This document shows, in pieces, positions 56,666-64,000 of a stretch of 64,000 nucleotides of DNA. The position numbers and the translations under genes were made by a program. The stretch spans positions 4,710,501-4,774,500 of the forward strand of contig NZ_CP108462.1 of NCBI RefSeq assembly GCF_036226365.1, given 5' to 3'. Position 1 is the first letter of the stretch, and each line of letters begins with the position of its first letter. Source of the stretch: Streptomyces sp. NBC_01262 (lineage in GTDB: Bacteria; Actinomycetota; Actinomycetes; Streptomycetales; Streptomycetaceae). A model generated the notes under the pieces. That model was not told the origin of the DNA, did no database searches, and was given only the letters and a program-made list of their open reading frames with translations.

Positions 56666-58198
56666 TCAGAGAAACAGCGCGCCAAGCTCCCGCCGGACCT
56701 CCGCCGACCCCAACACATCCTCGCTGACCCGCTCCACATCCACCCCGCAAGGCCGGTCGTCGTCCAGCCCCGCAACGACCCCCCGGACCGCCCGGTGCAG
56801 CAGCGCCGCCCCCCGCCCCAGCGAGGCCGGCGCCGCCAGGTCCACCGCCTGAGCGGCGGCCACCGCCTCGACGGCGAGCAGTTGCCGGAACCGGAGCAGC
56901 ATCACCCCCAACCGCCGGGCCCCGAGCGACGCGTTGGTCGAGTCGTCCTCGACCGTGTCCGCGCCGTAGCGGGGGTCGGTGCACACCGGCGCGGACAGGG
57001 AGCGGATCTCGGCGACGAGGGCCTGGGCGGTCTTCGCCAGCGGCGCGAAACCCGAGCGCTCGGGGCCGTACGGAGAGAGGTTGGCGGGCAGTCCACTGAC
57101 GGCGGGGTTGAGCAGTCGCTGCATGCGCTCGGCGGAGAGCGCGGCCGTCTGGGCAAGGGCCAGCGCGAGCGTGTCAAAGGCCAGGGCCAGAACAGGAGTG
57201 TGGAAGTTCCCGGAAGACAAAATCTCGCCGCTGTCCCCGTCCCAGTCCCCGCCCGCCAGCACCACCGGATTGTCACCGCTCCCGTTCAGCTCGGGCTCCA
57301 GCGCGGCCGTGGCGAAGTCCAGCGCCGCGTACAGGGAGCCGTGGACCTGGGCCGCGCAGCGCAGGCTGATCGGGTCCTGGACCCGCCGCGCGCGCCGGGA
57401 GTCGGTCAGTTCGCCGCCGGCCAGCAGCGCGAGCAGTTCGCCCGCCGCCCGGGACTGCCCCGGCGCGGGCCGCAGCCGCAGCACCCGGGGGTCCAGCGGG
57501 CTGGTGTTGGCCCGGAAGCCCTCGTAGGTGAGCGCGACGACCGCCTGGCCCAGCAACACGACGGCCCCGGCCTCCTCCACGGCGAGCGCACCGAGCCCCG
57601 CCGCCAGCGGGCTCGCGCTGCACAGCACGTGGCCGTCCTTGGGCCCGAGCACGGCCGGGGCCAGCCCGGCCCGCCGCAGCGCCTCCGCCCCGTCCAGCAC
57701 CTCGCCCTCGAACTCGGCGCGGCCCTCGCCCATCACGACCAGCCCGACATGGGCCATCTGGACAAGATCCGAGGCCCCGATCGACCCCACCTCGGGGATC
57801 ACCGGGTGCACCCGCGCGTTGAGCAGCCCGACCAGCACCCGTACGACCTCCGGCCGCACCCCGCTGCCCCCGCCCGCGATCCCGCTCACCCGGGCGAGCA
57901 GCGCGGCCCTCACGGCCGGCACCGGCAGCGGGTCCCCGACCGCGTTGGCCCGGCCCCGGACCGTACGGGCGCTGAAGACCGCCAGCTCCTCGCGCGGCAG
58001 GGCGTACGAGGAGCGGCTGCCCAGCCCCGTCGTGACGCCGTACGCGGGCACCTGGCGGTCGACCACATCCTCGACGACGGCGCGGTCGCGGACCAGCCGG
58101 GACAGAACCTCGTCCGCGAGGACGACCCGGGCGCCGTGCAGAGCAACAGCAGCGACATCGGCGGCGGAAAGCGTCCCACCGTCCACGACAACCGTCAT
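56666..58198 (-). CDS. Histidine-ammonia-lyase-fold protein lacking the canonical MIO triad (lyase A)
   Basis: 510 residues, full length for the HAL/PAL family. Family landmarks: Tyr in PAYGVTTGLGSRS (about 53), QDPISLRCAAQVHGSL, DNPVV (with ELNGSGDNPVV), GNFHTPVLALAFD and NPAVSGLPANLS. The triad that forms the MIO cofactor (Ala-Ser-Gly in GSVGASGDL) reads GSIGASDLVQMAH: the Gly is missing and Asp follows Ser143 (codons 57764-57778). A MIO group cannot form in the normal way. The HAL His near the N-terminus is also replaced (SARTVRGRANAVG). It overlaps the cyclodeaminase-like gene by 4 bp. Likely an elimination enzyme for a better leaving group than ammonia; substrate unknown. Confidence 0.85.
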   Translation of the reverse strand: MTVVVDGGTLSAADVAAVALHGARVVLADEVLSRLVRDRAVVEDVVDRQVPAYGVTTGLGSRSSYALPREELAVFSARTVRGRANAVGDPLPVPAVRAALLARVSGIAGGGSGVRPEVVRVLVGLLNARVHPVIPEVGSIGASDLVQMAHVGLVVMGEGRAEFEGEVLDGAEALRRAGLAPAVLGPKDGHVLCSASPLAAGLGALAVEEAGAVVLLGQAVVALTYEGFRANTSPLDPRVLRLRPAPGQSRAAGELLALLAGGELTDSRRARRVQDPISLRCAAQVHGSLYAALDFATAALEPELNGSGDNPVVLAGGDWDGDSGEILSSGNFHTPVLALAFDTLALALAQTAALSAERMQRLLNPAVSGLPANLSPYGPERSGFAPLAKTAQALVAEIRSLSAPVCTDPRYGADTVEDDSTNASLGARRLGVMLLRFRQLLAVEAVAAAQAVDLAAPASLGRGAALLHRAVRGVVAGLDDDRPCGVDVERVSEDVLGSAEVRRELGALFL

Positions 58199-59196
58199 GC
58201 GAACCTCAGCCTCTGCCCGATACCAAGCCCCTCGGCCTTCTTCAGCATCGCCGCACCCAGCGCGATGTCCGACAGCGACAGCCCGCGATGCCAGAACAGC
58301 GTCGTCTCGTCGTCCCGTTCACGCCCCGGCTTGCTGCCCACGACCAGCTCGCACAGCTCGCCGTGCAGCGTCTCCTCGCTCAGCCGCCCCGACTCGACGT
58401 GCTGGCGCAGCGCGCCGAACGGCCCGGACCGGCACTGCCCCCAGTCGTCGACCACGACCTTGTCCATGATGTCGGTGAGCGACAGCTCGACCGCGCTCAT
58501 GGTCCCGTACGGCACGACGAGCGCGCCCCGGGCGATCCACTCGGTCCTGAGCATCGGCTCCGGACGCTCCAGCCGCGAGGCCTCCACCACGATGTCCGCG
58601 AACTCCACGCAGCTGCGCCAGTCCTCGGTCACGACGACCCGCTTGCCGAGGTCGGCTTCGAGCCGGGCCGCGAAGGCCTCGCGGCTCTCGGGGCGGCGCG
58701 AGTGGACGCGGATCTCGTCGAAGTCGAAGATCTGGTCCAGCAGCCGGACGTTCCAGTAGGACGTGCCCCGGGCCCCGATGTGCCCGAGCACCTTGGCGTC
58801 CGGGCGGGCCAGATGGCGGGCGCCGAGCGCGGTGACGGCGCCGGTGCGCATCTCGGTGATGGCGGTGGCGTCGAGGATGGCCAGCGGCATGCCCGTACGG
58901 GGGTCGAAGAGGTTGAGCAGCGCCATCTCGGAGGGCAGCCCGGCCTCGTAGTTGCCGACGAAGTCGCCGACGGTCTTGACGCCGGCCAGCCCGAGCGGGG
59001 CGATGTAGCCGCGGAGGATGTTGAAGTGGCCGTTGAACGCGGGGTCGGGCATCAGGTGGACGCGTGGCTCGATGACCGTCTGGCCGAGGCCCTGGGCGCG
59101 CAGCCCGTCCTCCACGGCGGTGAGTATCTCGGTGTCGTCCAGCGCGAGCCGTTCGACGTCCGAGCCATTGAGGAAGGTGAACCACACCGGGTCCAT
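58195..59196 (-). CDS. Ornithine cyclodeaminase/mu-crystallin family protein
   Basis: 333 residues. NAD-binding Rossmann part (VLGHIGARGTSYWNVRLLDQ, cited in part; IRVHSRRPESREAFA) and the family residues Lys in AGVKTVGDF and Asp in VVDDWGQ. Family members include ornithine and proline cyclodeaminases, ketimine reductases and alanine dehydrogenases. The gene is directly upstream of lyase A (ATGA overlap) and divergent from the quaternary-amine importer. It may reduce or deaminate an imino/amino acid released by the lyases. Confidence 0.87.
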   Translation of the reverse strand: MDPVWFTFLNGSDVERLALDDTEILTAVEDGLRAQGLGQTVIEPRVHLMPDPAFNGHFNILRGYIAPLGLAGVKTVGDFVGNYEAGLPSEMALLNLFDPRTGMPLAILDATAITEMRTGAVTALGARHLARPDAKVLGHIGARGTSYWNVRLLDQIFDFDEIRVHSRRPESREAFAARLEADLGKRVVVTEDWRSCVEFADIVVEASRLERPEPMLRTEWIARGALVVPYGTMSAVELSLTDIMDKVVVDDWGQCRSGPFGALRQHVESGRLSEETLHGELCELVVGSKPGRERDDETTLFWHRGLSLSDIALGAAMLKKAEGLGIGQRLRFA

Positions 59197-59381
59197 GGGC
59201 TGGACTCCCTACGTCAGAGGTTACGATTCCGCGTCGGATTTATCGCCCCAAAACAGGCATTCCAACAGCTTCCGCACTTCACTGGGCGGGCTTTACATGC
59301 TGTTCACACCCGGGCCATTGACTACCCATTCAGTCGACAGCAACTCTGCATGACTATATGCAGCCTGGGAAGGGGCAGCCC
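59197..59381. promoter_or_regulatory. Divergent promoter region with inverted repeat
   Basis: About 185 bp between the cyclodeaminase-like gene and the importer ATPase. CTGCAT (59346-59351) and ATGCAG (59358-59363) form a perfect 6-bp inverted repeat just before the ATPase start; TTGACT at 59318-59323 could be a -35 element. No regulator gene is adjacent. Confidence 0.45.
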
Positions 59382-60479
59382 GTGATCACATTCGACGCAG
59401 TCAGCAAGCAGTATCCGAACGGCACCACCGCCGTCGACAACCTCTCCCTGGAGTTCCCTGACGGCGGAATCACGGTCCTGGTCGGCACCTCGGGCTGCGG
59501 CAAGAGCACGACCCTGCGCATGATCAACCGCATGGTGGAGCCGACGGCCGGCACCGTCAGCCTGGACGGCAAGGACATCAGCACGGTCAACGCCCCCGAA
59601 CTGCGCCGGGGCATCGGTTACGTCATCCAGCACGCCGGGCTCTTCCCGCACCGGACCGTGCTCGACAACGTCGCGACCGTGCCGCTGCTGCTCGGCTGGA
59701 GCAAGAAGAAGGCCCGCGCCCGGGCGGGCGAGCTGATGGAGCTGGTCGGGCTGCCCGCCAACTACGCCAAGCGCTATCCGTACCAGCTCTCCGGCGGCCA
59801 GCAGCAGCGCGTCGGCGTGGCCCGCGCGCTGGGCGCCGACCCGCCGGTGCTGCTGATGGACGAGCCGTTCAGCGCGGTGGACCCGGTCGTACGGGCCGAT
59901 CTGCAGGCGGAGTTCCTGCGGCTGCAGAAGGAGCTGCACAAGACGATCGTCTTCGTCACCCACGACATCGACGAGGCGATCAAGCTCGGCGACAAGGTCG
60001 CGGTGTTCCGTACGGGCGGCAAGCTCGTGCAGTACGACACCCCGGAGAACCTCCTCGCCGCCCCCGCCGACGAGTTCGTGGCGGGCTTCATAGGCCACGA
60101 CCGCGGTATACGCCGGCTGTCCTTCGTAGACGCGGCCGCTCTGCCGCTGCACGACGGCCCGGTGCTGCCGGACTCCGCCCCCGTCTCCAAGGCCCGCGCC
60201 GCCGACGGGCCCTGGGTGCTCGTCACCGACGTCGCCCGCAAGCCGCTGGGCTGGGCAAACGTCGCCGCCCTCCCCCAGGACGGCACCCTCGCCGACGCCA
60301 CGCTTACCCCCCTCGGCCACACCTTCAACCTCGCCACCGACTCCGCCCGGGCCGCCCTGGACGCGGCACTGCTGTCGCCCTCGGGCCTCGCGGTGGGCGT
60401 GGACGAGGAGGGCGCGGTCGCCGGCGTCACGGACGCCGCCGCGATCACGAACGGCTCGTCGGGCGGTGACTCGCAATGA
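59382..60479 (+). CDS. Quaternary-amine (QAT/OpuA-type) ABC transporter ATPase
   Basis: 365 residues. Walker A GTSGCGKSTT (about 35-44), Q-loop IQHAGLFPHRT, signature LSGGQQQRVGVARAL and Walker B VLLMDEPFSAVDP. After about 250 a CBS-like C-terminal region follows (RRLSFVDAAAL..., LVTDVARKPLGWAN), as in osmoprotectant importers of the OpuA/ProV group. GTG 59382 chosen, with AAGGGG 6 bp upstream; ATG 59358 is the alternative. First gene of a four-gene importer operon. Confidence 0.92.
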   Translation: MITFDAVSKQYPNGTTAVDNLSLEFPDGGITVLVGTSGCGKSTTLRMINRMVEPTAGTVSLDGKDISTVNAPELRRGIGYVIQHAGLFPHRTVLDNVATVPLLLGWSKKKARARAGELMELVGLPANYAKRYPYQLSGGQQQRVGVARALGADPPVLLMDEPFSAVDPVVRADLQAEFLRLQKELHKTIVFVTHDIDEAIKLGDKVAVFRTGGKLVQYDTPENLLAAPADEFVAGFIGHDRGIRRLSFVDAAALPLHDGPVLPDSAPVSKARAADGPWVLVTDVARKPLGWANVAALPQDGTLADATLTPLGHTFNLATDSARAALDAALLSPSGLAVGVDEEGAVAGVTDAAAITNGSSGGDSQ

Positions 60480-61153
60480 CGATGATCACGACTGCGGGCG
60501 AACCCCTGGTCCGCTGGTACTGGATCGGCGACCACCTCGGCGAACTGGCCCACTACACCGGCATCCACCTCCGGCTGGCCCTGCTGCCGGTCCTCTTCGG
60601 CCTGATCATCTCCATCCCCCTCGGGATGCTCTGCCACCGCTTCCGCTGGCTGTACCCGCCGACCCTCACCGCGGCCAACGTCCTCTACGCGGTCCCGTCC
60701 CTCGCCCTGTTCATGATCTTCGTCCGCTACACCGGGCTGACAGAACAGACCGTGATGATCCCGCTGACCCTCTACACCCTGTCGGTGCTGGTCCCCAACG
60801 TCGTGGACGGCCTCGCCTCCGTCCCCGACCCGGTACGCCAGGCGGCCACCGCAATGGGCTTCGGCACCGTACGCCGGGTCGTCCAGGTCGAACTGCCCAT
60901 CGCCGTACCGGTGGTCATGGCGGGCGTACGGGTCGCCGCGGTCTCCTCCATCAGCCTGGTCGCCGTCGGCCAGCTCATCGGGCAGGGCGGTCTCGGCTTC
61001 TACATCACCCGAGGCCTCCAGCTCGACTTCCCGACCCCGATCATCACCGCCACCGTCCTGATCGTGCTGCTGGCCCTCGCCACCGACGCCGTACTGGTGC
61101 TGGCGCAGCGGCTGCTCACCCCCTGGGCCCGCACCAAGGGGGCAAAGTCGTGA
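60476..61153 (+). CDS. QAT-type ABC transporter permease 1
   Basis: 225 residues, five to six membrane helices. EAA-like loop: RQAATAMGFGTVRRVVQVELPIAVPVVMAG (about 121-150, cited in part) and QGGLGFYITRG after it. ATG 60476 overlaps the ATPase stop by 4 bp and the next permease by 4 bp. Typical of OpuCB/OpuCD-type permeases for betaine, choline or carnitine. Confidence 0.9.
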   Translation: MTMITTAGEPLVRWYWIGDHLGELAHYTGIHLRLALLPVLFGLIISIPLGMLCHRFRWLYPPTLTAANVLYAVPSLALFMIFVRYTGLTEQTVMIPLTLYTLSVLVPNVVDGLASVPDPVRQAATAMGFGTVRRVVQVELPIAVPVVMAGVRVAAVSSISLVAVGQLIGQGGLGFYITRGLQLDFPTPIITATVLIVLLALATDAVLVLAQRLLTPWARTKGAKS

Positions 61154-61839
61154 ACGACTTCCTGAACCAGCTCCGGCTGGTCGGCGACTGGCTGAGCAGC
61201 TCCGCGCAGTGGCACGGCGACGACGGCATACCGAACCGGCTCGCCGAACACCTCATGTACAGCGGCCTGTCCCTGCTCTTCGCCACCCTGATCGGCCTGT
61301 CCCTGGGGCTGCTGGTCGGGCACACCGGGCGCGGCGCCTTCGCCGTCGCCAGCGTGGCGAACTTCGCCCGGGCGATCCCCACCTTCGGCCTGGTGGTGCT
61401 CGTCGTCACGGTGGTCGGGATCAGCGTCACCCCGGTGCTGATCGCCCTGACCGCACTCGCCATCCCGCCGATCCTCATCAACACCTTCGAGGGGATCCGG
61501 GGCGCGGACGCCGACACCAAGGACGCCGCGCGGGGGATGGGCATGACCGGGTGGGAGGTGCTGTGGAAGGTCGAGATCCCGATGGCGCTGCCGCTGATCC
61601 TGCTCGGGCTCCGGGTGGCCGCCATCCAGATCGTCGCCACCGCGACCGTCGCCGCGTACCCGGGACTGGGCGGCCTGGGCCGCTACATCGTCGACGGCCT
61701 CTCCAGAAACGACTACCAGCTGGTGATCGGCGGATCCGCCGTGATCGTGCTGCTCGCCCTGGTCGTGCAGGTCGTCTTCACCGTGCTGCGGCGCGTCATC
61801 GTCTCGCCGGGCCTGCTGGGTTCGGCGCGCAGTTCCTGA
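61150..61839 (+). CDS. QAT-type ABC transporter permease 2
   Basis: 229 residues from GTG 61150. Helices with IGLSLGLLVGHTGRGAFA, AIPTFGLVVLVVTVVGI and EAA loop KDAARGMGMTGWEVLWKVEIPMALPLI (about 121-147, cited in part), PGLGGLGRYIVDG. It pairs with permease 1, as OpuCB/OpuCD. The binding-protein gene follows after 64 bp. Confidence 0.9.
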   Translation: MNDFLNQLRLVGDWLSSSAQWHGDDGIPNRLAEHLMYSGLSLLFATLIGLSLGLLVGHTGRGAFAVASVANFARAIPTFGLVVLVVTVVGISVTPVLIALTALAIPPILINTFEGIRGADADTKDAARGMGMTGWEVLWKVEIPMALPLILLGLRVAAIQIVATATVAAYPGLGGLGRYIVDGLSRNDYQLVIGGSAVIVLLALVVQVVFTVLRRVIVSPGLLGSARSS

Positions 61840-61903
61840 AAAGCAAAGCTCAGTTATCAATTGCAATAAGCAACTAGCCATATGCGATGAAGGGTCACCA
61901 CCC

Positions 61904-62842
61904 ATGAGAAGAAGCACGTTCCTCAGCGCCGCGACCGGCCTCGTCGTCAGCGCCCTCTCCCTCACCGCCTGCGGCGGAAGCGACAGCAGCAGCAACCCCC
62001 TGGCGGGCGACAGCGCGAGCGCCGGCTCGGGCGGGACCGTCGTCGTCGGCTCGGCGAACTTCCCCGAGAGCTCCCTGCTCGGCGAGATCTACGCCCAGGC
62101 CCTGGAGGCCAAGGGCATAAAGGTCACCCGCAAGTTCGACATCGGCGCCCGCGAGGTCTACTACGACCAGGTCGTCAAGGGCGGTATCGACGTCATCCCC
62201 GAGTACAACGGCGCGCTGCTCGCGGTGGCGGTCGACAAGAACAGCACCGCCACCAACACCACCGAGGTCAACGCCGCACTCAAGGCGAAGCTGCCCTCGT
62301 CCGTGGAGATCCTCGACTCCGCCGCCGCCGAGGACAAGGACTCGATCACGGTCACCGCCGCGACCGCCGCCAAGTACAACCTCACCTCCCTCGCCGACCT
62401 CAAGCCCGTCGCGAGCAAGCTGACGGTCGGCGGCGGCTCGGAGTTCAAGACCCGTACGCAGGGTCTCGTCGGCCTGAAGAACATCTACGGCGTGGAGTTC
62501 GGGAAGTTCCAGCCGCTCGACGCGGGCGCCCAGAGCACCCTGGTCGACCTGCTGAAGAAGGACAAGGTCCAGGCGGCGAACCTCTACACCACCGACCCCT
62601 CGATCGTCGCCGACAAGCTCGTGGTGCTCAAGGACCCGAAGTTCCTGTTCGCCGCGCAGAACGTCACGCCCCTGGTCTACAAGTCGGCCGTCAACGACAC
62701 GGCCAAGGCCGCGCTCAACGCGATCTCGGCCAAGCTCACCACCGAGGACCTGCTGGAGATGATGAAGAAGCTCGTCAACGACAAGGAGGACTCCAGCGAG
62801 GTCGCCACGGCCTGGCTGAAGAGCGCCGGCCTCGTCAGCTAG
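61904..62842 (+). CDS. QAT-type glycine-betaine/osmoprotectant-like solute-binding lipoprotein
   Basis: 312 residues. Lipobox LSLTACGG; mature protein with VVVGSANFPESSLLGEIYAQALEAKG (cited in part), DVIPEYNGALLAV and TTDPSIVADKLVVLKD, the OpuAC/ProX/OpuCC fold. Related binders such as EgtU of the EgtUV system bind ergothioneine; others bind choline, betaine or carnitine. An aromatic cage cannot be read off, because aromatic residues in the loops are few (Phe, Tyr in PEYNGA, KNIYGVEFGKF). Last gene of the importer operon, followed by a terminator. Confidence 0.9.
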   Translation: MRRSTFLSAATGLVVSALSLTACGGSDSSSNPLAGDSASAGSGGTVVVGSANFPESSLLGEIYAQALEAKGIKVTRKFDIGAREVYYDQVVKGGIDVIPEYNGALLAVAVDKNSTATNTTEVNAALKAKLPSSVEILDSAAAEDKDSITVTAATAAKYNLTSLADLKPVASKLTVGGGSEFKTRTQGLVGLKNIYGVEFGKFQPLDAGAQSTLVDLLKKDKVQAANLYTTDPSIVADKLVVLKDPKFLFAAQNVTPLVYKSAVNDTAKAALNAISAKLTTEDLLEMMKKLVNDKEDSSEVATAWLKSAGLVS

Positions 62843-62848
62843 CGCGTT

Positions 62849-62890
62849 CGCCGGACGGGCTGAAATTCAGCCCGTCCGGCGATTTGTTAT
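62849..62890 (+). terminator. Terminator after the QAT importer operon
   Basis: 16-bp arms at 62849-62864 and 62866-62881 with a single-base centre, then a T-containing tail (ATTTGTTAT). Separates the importer from the second lyase gene. Confidence 0.8.
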
Positions 62891-62932
62891 AAAGCACCGC
62901 AGTAGGTACGAATGCAGGACAGGAGTCCGCAC

Positions 62933-64000
62933 ATGATGTCGTCCCCGATGTCGCCCCCCACAGCGGTCACCGCCCCCGCCCGTGCCGTCGTCCTGGACGG
63001 CCGCAGCCTCACGGTCCCCGATGTCGTACGCCTCGCCGACCGCTCCCGCCGTCCCGCGCCGGACCCCCTGGCGATGGAGGCCGCCGAGGCCTCCTGGCAC
63101 ACCGCCCGCGAACTGGCCATGAGCGGCCGGGTCTACGGCCGCACCACCGGCGTCGGCGCCAACCGCCACGAGGACGTCCCGGCCGACGACGCCGACCACG
63201 GCCTGCGACTGCTGCGAAGCCACGCCGGCGCCATCGGCGAGCCCATTCCCGCCCGCCAGGCCCGCGCCATGCTCGCGATCCGCGCCAACCAGCTCCTGGC
63301 CGGCGGCGCCGGGCTGCGCCCCGCCGTCATCACCGCGCTGGTCGCCGCCCTGGAGTCCGGCGCCCACCCCGTCATAAACGAGTACGGGGCCGTCGGCACC
63401 GGCGACCTGGCCGCCCTCGCCCAGACCGGCCTGGCCCTGGCCGGCGAGCACCCCTGGGCGGCCGGACCCCCGCCCGACCCGATCACCCTGGACAACAACG
63501 ACGCCCTCGCCCTGATCAGCAGCAACGCCCTCACCCTCGGCCAGTCCGCCCTCGCCCTGGACGAACTGCGCGGCCTCCTGGCCGCCGCCACCGCCGTGGC
63601 CGCGCTCTCCCTGCTGGCCGTGGACGGCTCGTACGAGGCGTACGCCACCCCCGTCCACGCCGCCCGCCCGCACCCTGGCGCCGTCTCCGTCGCGGCCGGC
63701 ATGCGCCGCCTGCTCGGCGCGCCGGACCGGCCCACCCCTCCGCTGGGCCGGATCCAGGACCCGTACGGCTTCCGCTGCCTGCCCCAGATCCACGGCCCCG
63801 CGCAGGACGCCGCCGACGCGCTGGACCGCGTACTGACCGTCGAGATCAACGCCGCCGCCGAGAACCCCCTGATCTGCGTCGCCGACCACGCGGCCTACCA
63901 CCACGGCAACTTCTACCTCGCCCAGGTCGCCCTGGCCCTGGACGCCTTCCGGCTGGCCATGTTCCAGACCGCCCGGCTGTCCACCGCCCGCCTGTCCGCC
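62933..64000 (+). CDS. Histidine-ammonia-lyase-fold protein with non-canonical MIO triad (lyase B, 3' end outside window)
   Basis: At least 356 codons from ATG 62933 (CAGGAG 7 bp upstream; ATG 62936 is alternative). Family marks: Tyr68 in VYGRTTGVGANR, LRLLRSHAGAIGEPI near 91-105, IQDPYGFRCLPQIHGP, VEINAAAENPLI and HHGNFYLAQVALALD. The canonical VGASGDL reads VGTGDL at residues 154-159 (63392-63409), one residue shorter, so Ala-Ser-Gly is absent. It is not close to lyase A and is probably a different enzyme. Next to the QAT importer, it could eliminate trimethylamine from a betaine-type substrate such as ergothioneine or hercynine (inference). Confidence 0.85.
   Translation, partial: MMSSPMSPPTAVTAPARAVVLDGRSLTVPDVVRLADRSRRPAPDPLAMEAAEASWHTARELAMSGRVYGRTTGVGANRHEDVPADDADHGLRLLRSHAGAIGEPIPARQARAMLAIRANQLLAGGAGLRPAVITALVAALESGAHPVINEYGAVGTGDLAALAQTGLALAGEHPWAAGPPPDPITLDNNDALALISSNALTLGQSALALDELRGLLAAATAVAALSLLAVDGSYEAYATPVHAARPHPGAVSVAAGMRRLLGAPDRPTPPLGRIQDPYGFRCLPQIHGPAQDAADALDRVLTVEINAAAENPLICVADHAAYHHGNFYLAQVALALDAFRLAMFQTARLSTARLSA

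Overview
The window looks like a chromosomal segment of a Streptomyces or a close relative. Base composition is very high in G+C, GTG starts and 4-bp stop/start overlaps are common, and several families I associate with this genus are present: a SCO5389-like protein, DUF4232 lipoprotein, SigE-type sigma factor, DUF6415 and DUF7848 proteins, and a Ser/Thr kinase with a C-terminal PQQ-type sensor. I see no rRNA, tRNA, CRISPR array or complete insertion sequence. Most of the segment is catabolic: transport operons each paired with a local regulator.

Layout. 1-6 kb: a sugar ABC importer read leftward, back to back with a LacI regulator, a short-chain dehydrogenase and a D-galactonate dehydratase. 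6.1-8.6 kb: a secreted parallel beta-helix protein with two C-terminal repeat domains. 8.6-17.2 kb: a mosaic accessory segment holding an aldo/keto reductase, a Streptomyces-type DUF6415/DUF7848/XRE/NUDIX cluster with two broken genes, an AT-richer gene for a leucine-rich-repeat Roc-COR (Roco) GTPase, and a PIN-domain toxin-antitoxin pair. The 3' ends of both flanking genes are repeated inside this segment. 17.3-30 kb: thirteen same-strand genes for ring-cleavage-type catabolism (extradiol dioxygenase, two aldehyde dehydrogenases, FAH hydrolase, alpha/beta hydrolase, amidohydrolase, ThDP enzyme, two hydroxy-acid dehydrogenases and others), followed by a LysR gene and a ribose-type ABC importer with a carboxymuconolactone-decarboxylase-like protein (to 35.2 kb). 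35-44 kb: housekeeping-type genes (cupin, lipoproteins, sigma factor and membrane partner, L,D-transpeptidase, acetyltransferase, SCO5389 family, NUDIX-like, Ser/Thr kinase). 44-51 kb: a CdaR-type regulator divergent from an amino-acid-type ABC importer, an FAD amino-acid oxidase and a Rieske oxygenase of the quaternary-amine type. 50.6-53.2 kb: 2-keto-3-deoxy sugar-acid kinase and aldolase divergent from an IclR regulator. 53.2-53.9 kb: a second VapBC pair. 53.9-56.4 kb: a cysteine-dioxygenase-like protein and an amidohydrolase divergent from a LacI regulator. 56.7-64 kb: two histidine-ammonia-lyase-fold proteins, both without the Ala-Ser-Gly triad that makes the MIO cofactor, on either side of an ornithine-cyclodeaminase-like gene and a quaternary-amine (osmoprotectant-type) ABC importer.

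How the parts may work together. The galactonate dehydratase at 4.8 kb makes 2-keto-3-deoxygalactonate, which the kinase/aldolase pair at 51 kb could process. The Rieske/FAD-oxidase operon and the 57-64 kb locus both point to uptake and breakdown of betaine-type (quaternary ammonium) amino-acid derivatives. The most unusual candidate system is the MIO-less lyase plus QAT-transporter locus (56.7-64 kb). It resembles, by inference only, an ergothioneine/hercynine-type trimethylamine-elimination pathway. The second most unusual is the Roco-bearing mosaic island at 8.6-17.2 kb. Functions are inferred from motifs and context by eye; no database search was run.
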